From Crocodylus rhombifer (taxonomy: Eukaryota > Chordata > Crocodylia > Crocodylidae), in contig JAVSML010000048.1 of assembly GCA_038503035.1 (NCBI GenBank), forward strand, positions 186,001 through 250,000: a DNA stretch of 64,000 nt, given 5' to 3'. Below, in pieces: positions 63,950 through 64,000 of this stretch. A program made the translations under genes and the position numbers. Positions within the stretch are counted from its first letter, which is position 1, and every line of letters starts with the position of its first letter. The notes under the pieces were generated by a model. It did not search any database, was not told the DNA's origin, and saw only the letters and a program-made list of their open reading frames with translations.

Positions 63950-64000
63950 GTAAGTGTCTTTTTATCTTTAGGTACTCCAATTTGAACAGTTGGAGAACCA

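Overview
This is vertebrate nuclear DNA. The only host gene I can identify is GFPT2 (glutamine--fructose-6-phosphate transaminase 2), on the + strand from 45851 to the right edge. It is split into small GT-AG exons. The rest of the window is repeat-rich intergenic DNA. Several CR1 LINE subfamilies with microsatellite-like tails, MIR SINEs, old L3/L2-like LINEs, hAT-type MITEs and long-hairpin MITEs occur together. That mix fits a crocodilian best, with a turtle as the alternative; the species is inferred, not proven.

Layout. 1-38 kb: intergenic, with no recognised host gene. It holds MIR fragments, an ancient L3/CR1-like LINE (3.96-4.87 kb), a 220-240 bp duplicate pair (4.96 and 8.05 kb) around a decayed CR1 (6.1-7.7 kb), a young CR1 nested inside an older CR1 of opposite strand (13.87-15.12 kb), a hAT-type element with an 8-bp target duplication (20.2-20.7 kb), a hairpin MITE (21.1 kb), and a 1.2-1.35 kb direct duplication with an essentially identical core (24.8-26.0 and 31.0-32.4 kb) that brackets a dead CR1 (26.5-28.9 kb). 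38.1-40.6 kb: a very young CR1 whose ORF2, from the end of the endonuclease to the C-terminus, is broken by a single frameshift. 43.8-45.0 kb: another CR1 with an open RT frame, inserted into a different repeat. 45.3-46.3 kb: a CpG island holding the GFPT2 promoter and the first coding exon.

GFPT2. I located 18 coding exons by translation and splice sites. The phases join without conflict into 2004 nt (668 codons). The family length is 682 residues, so only the last exon (about 14 codons, including the C-terminal catalytic lysine) should lie past the window edge. The enzyme is the first, rate-setting step of the hexosamine pathway (fructose-6-phosphate + glutamine to glucosamine-6-phosphate + glutamate). 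Both halves are present: an N-terminal Ntn glutaminase domain (Cys2, R-W-A-T-H-G, H-N-G) and two SIS isomerase domains. Its introns carry hairpin MITEs, a TIR element ending about 50 bp before exon 2, and a hAT MITE with a perfect 8-bp target duplication nested in another repeat.

No operon, CRISPR array, tRNA, rRNA or phage-like system is visible. The most notable non-genic observations are the duplication with converted-looking core, the near-intact CR1, and the nested transposons with readable insertion footprints.
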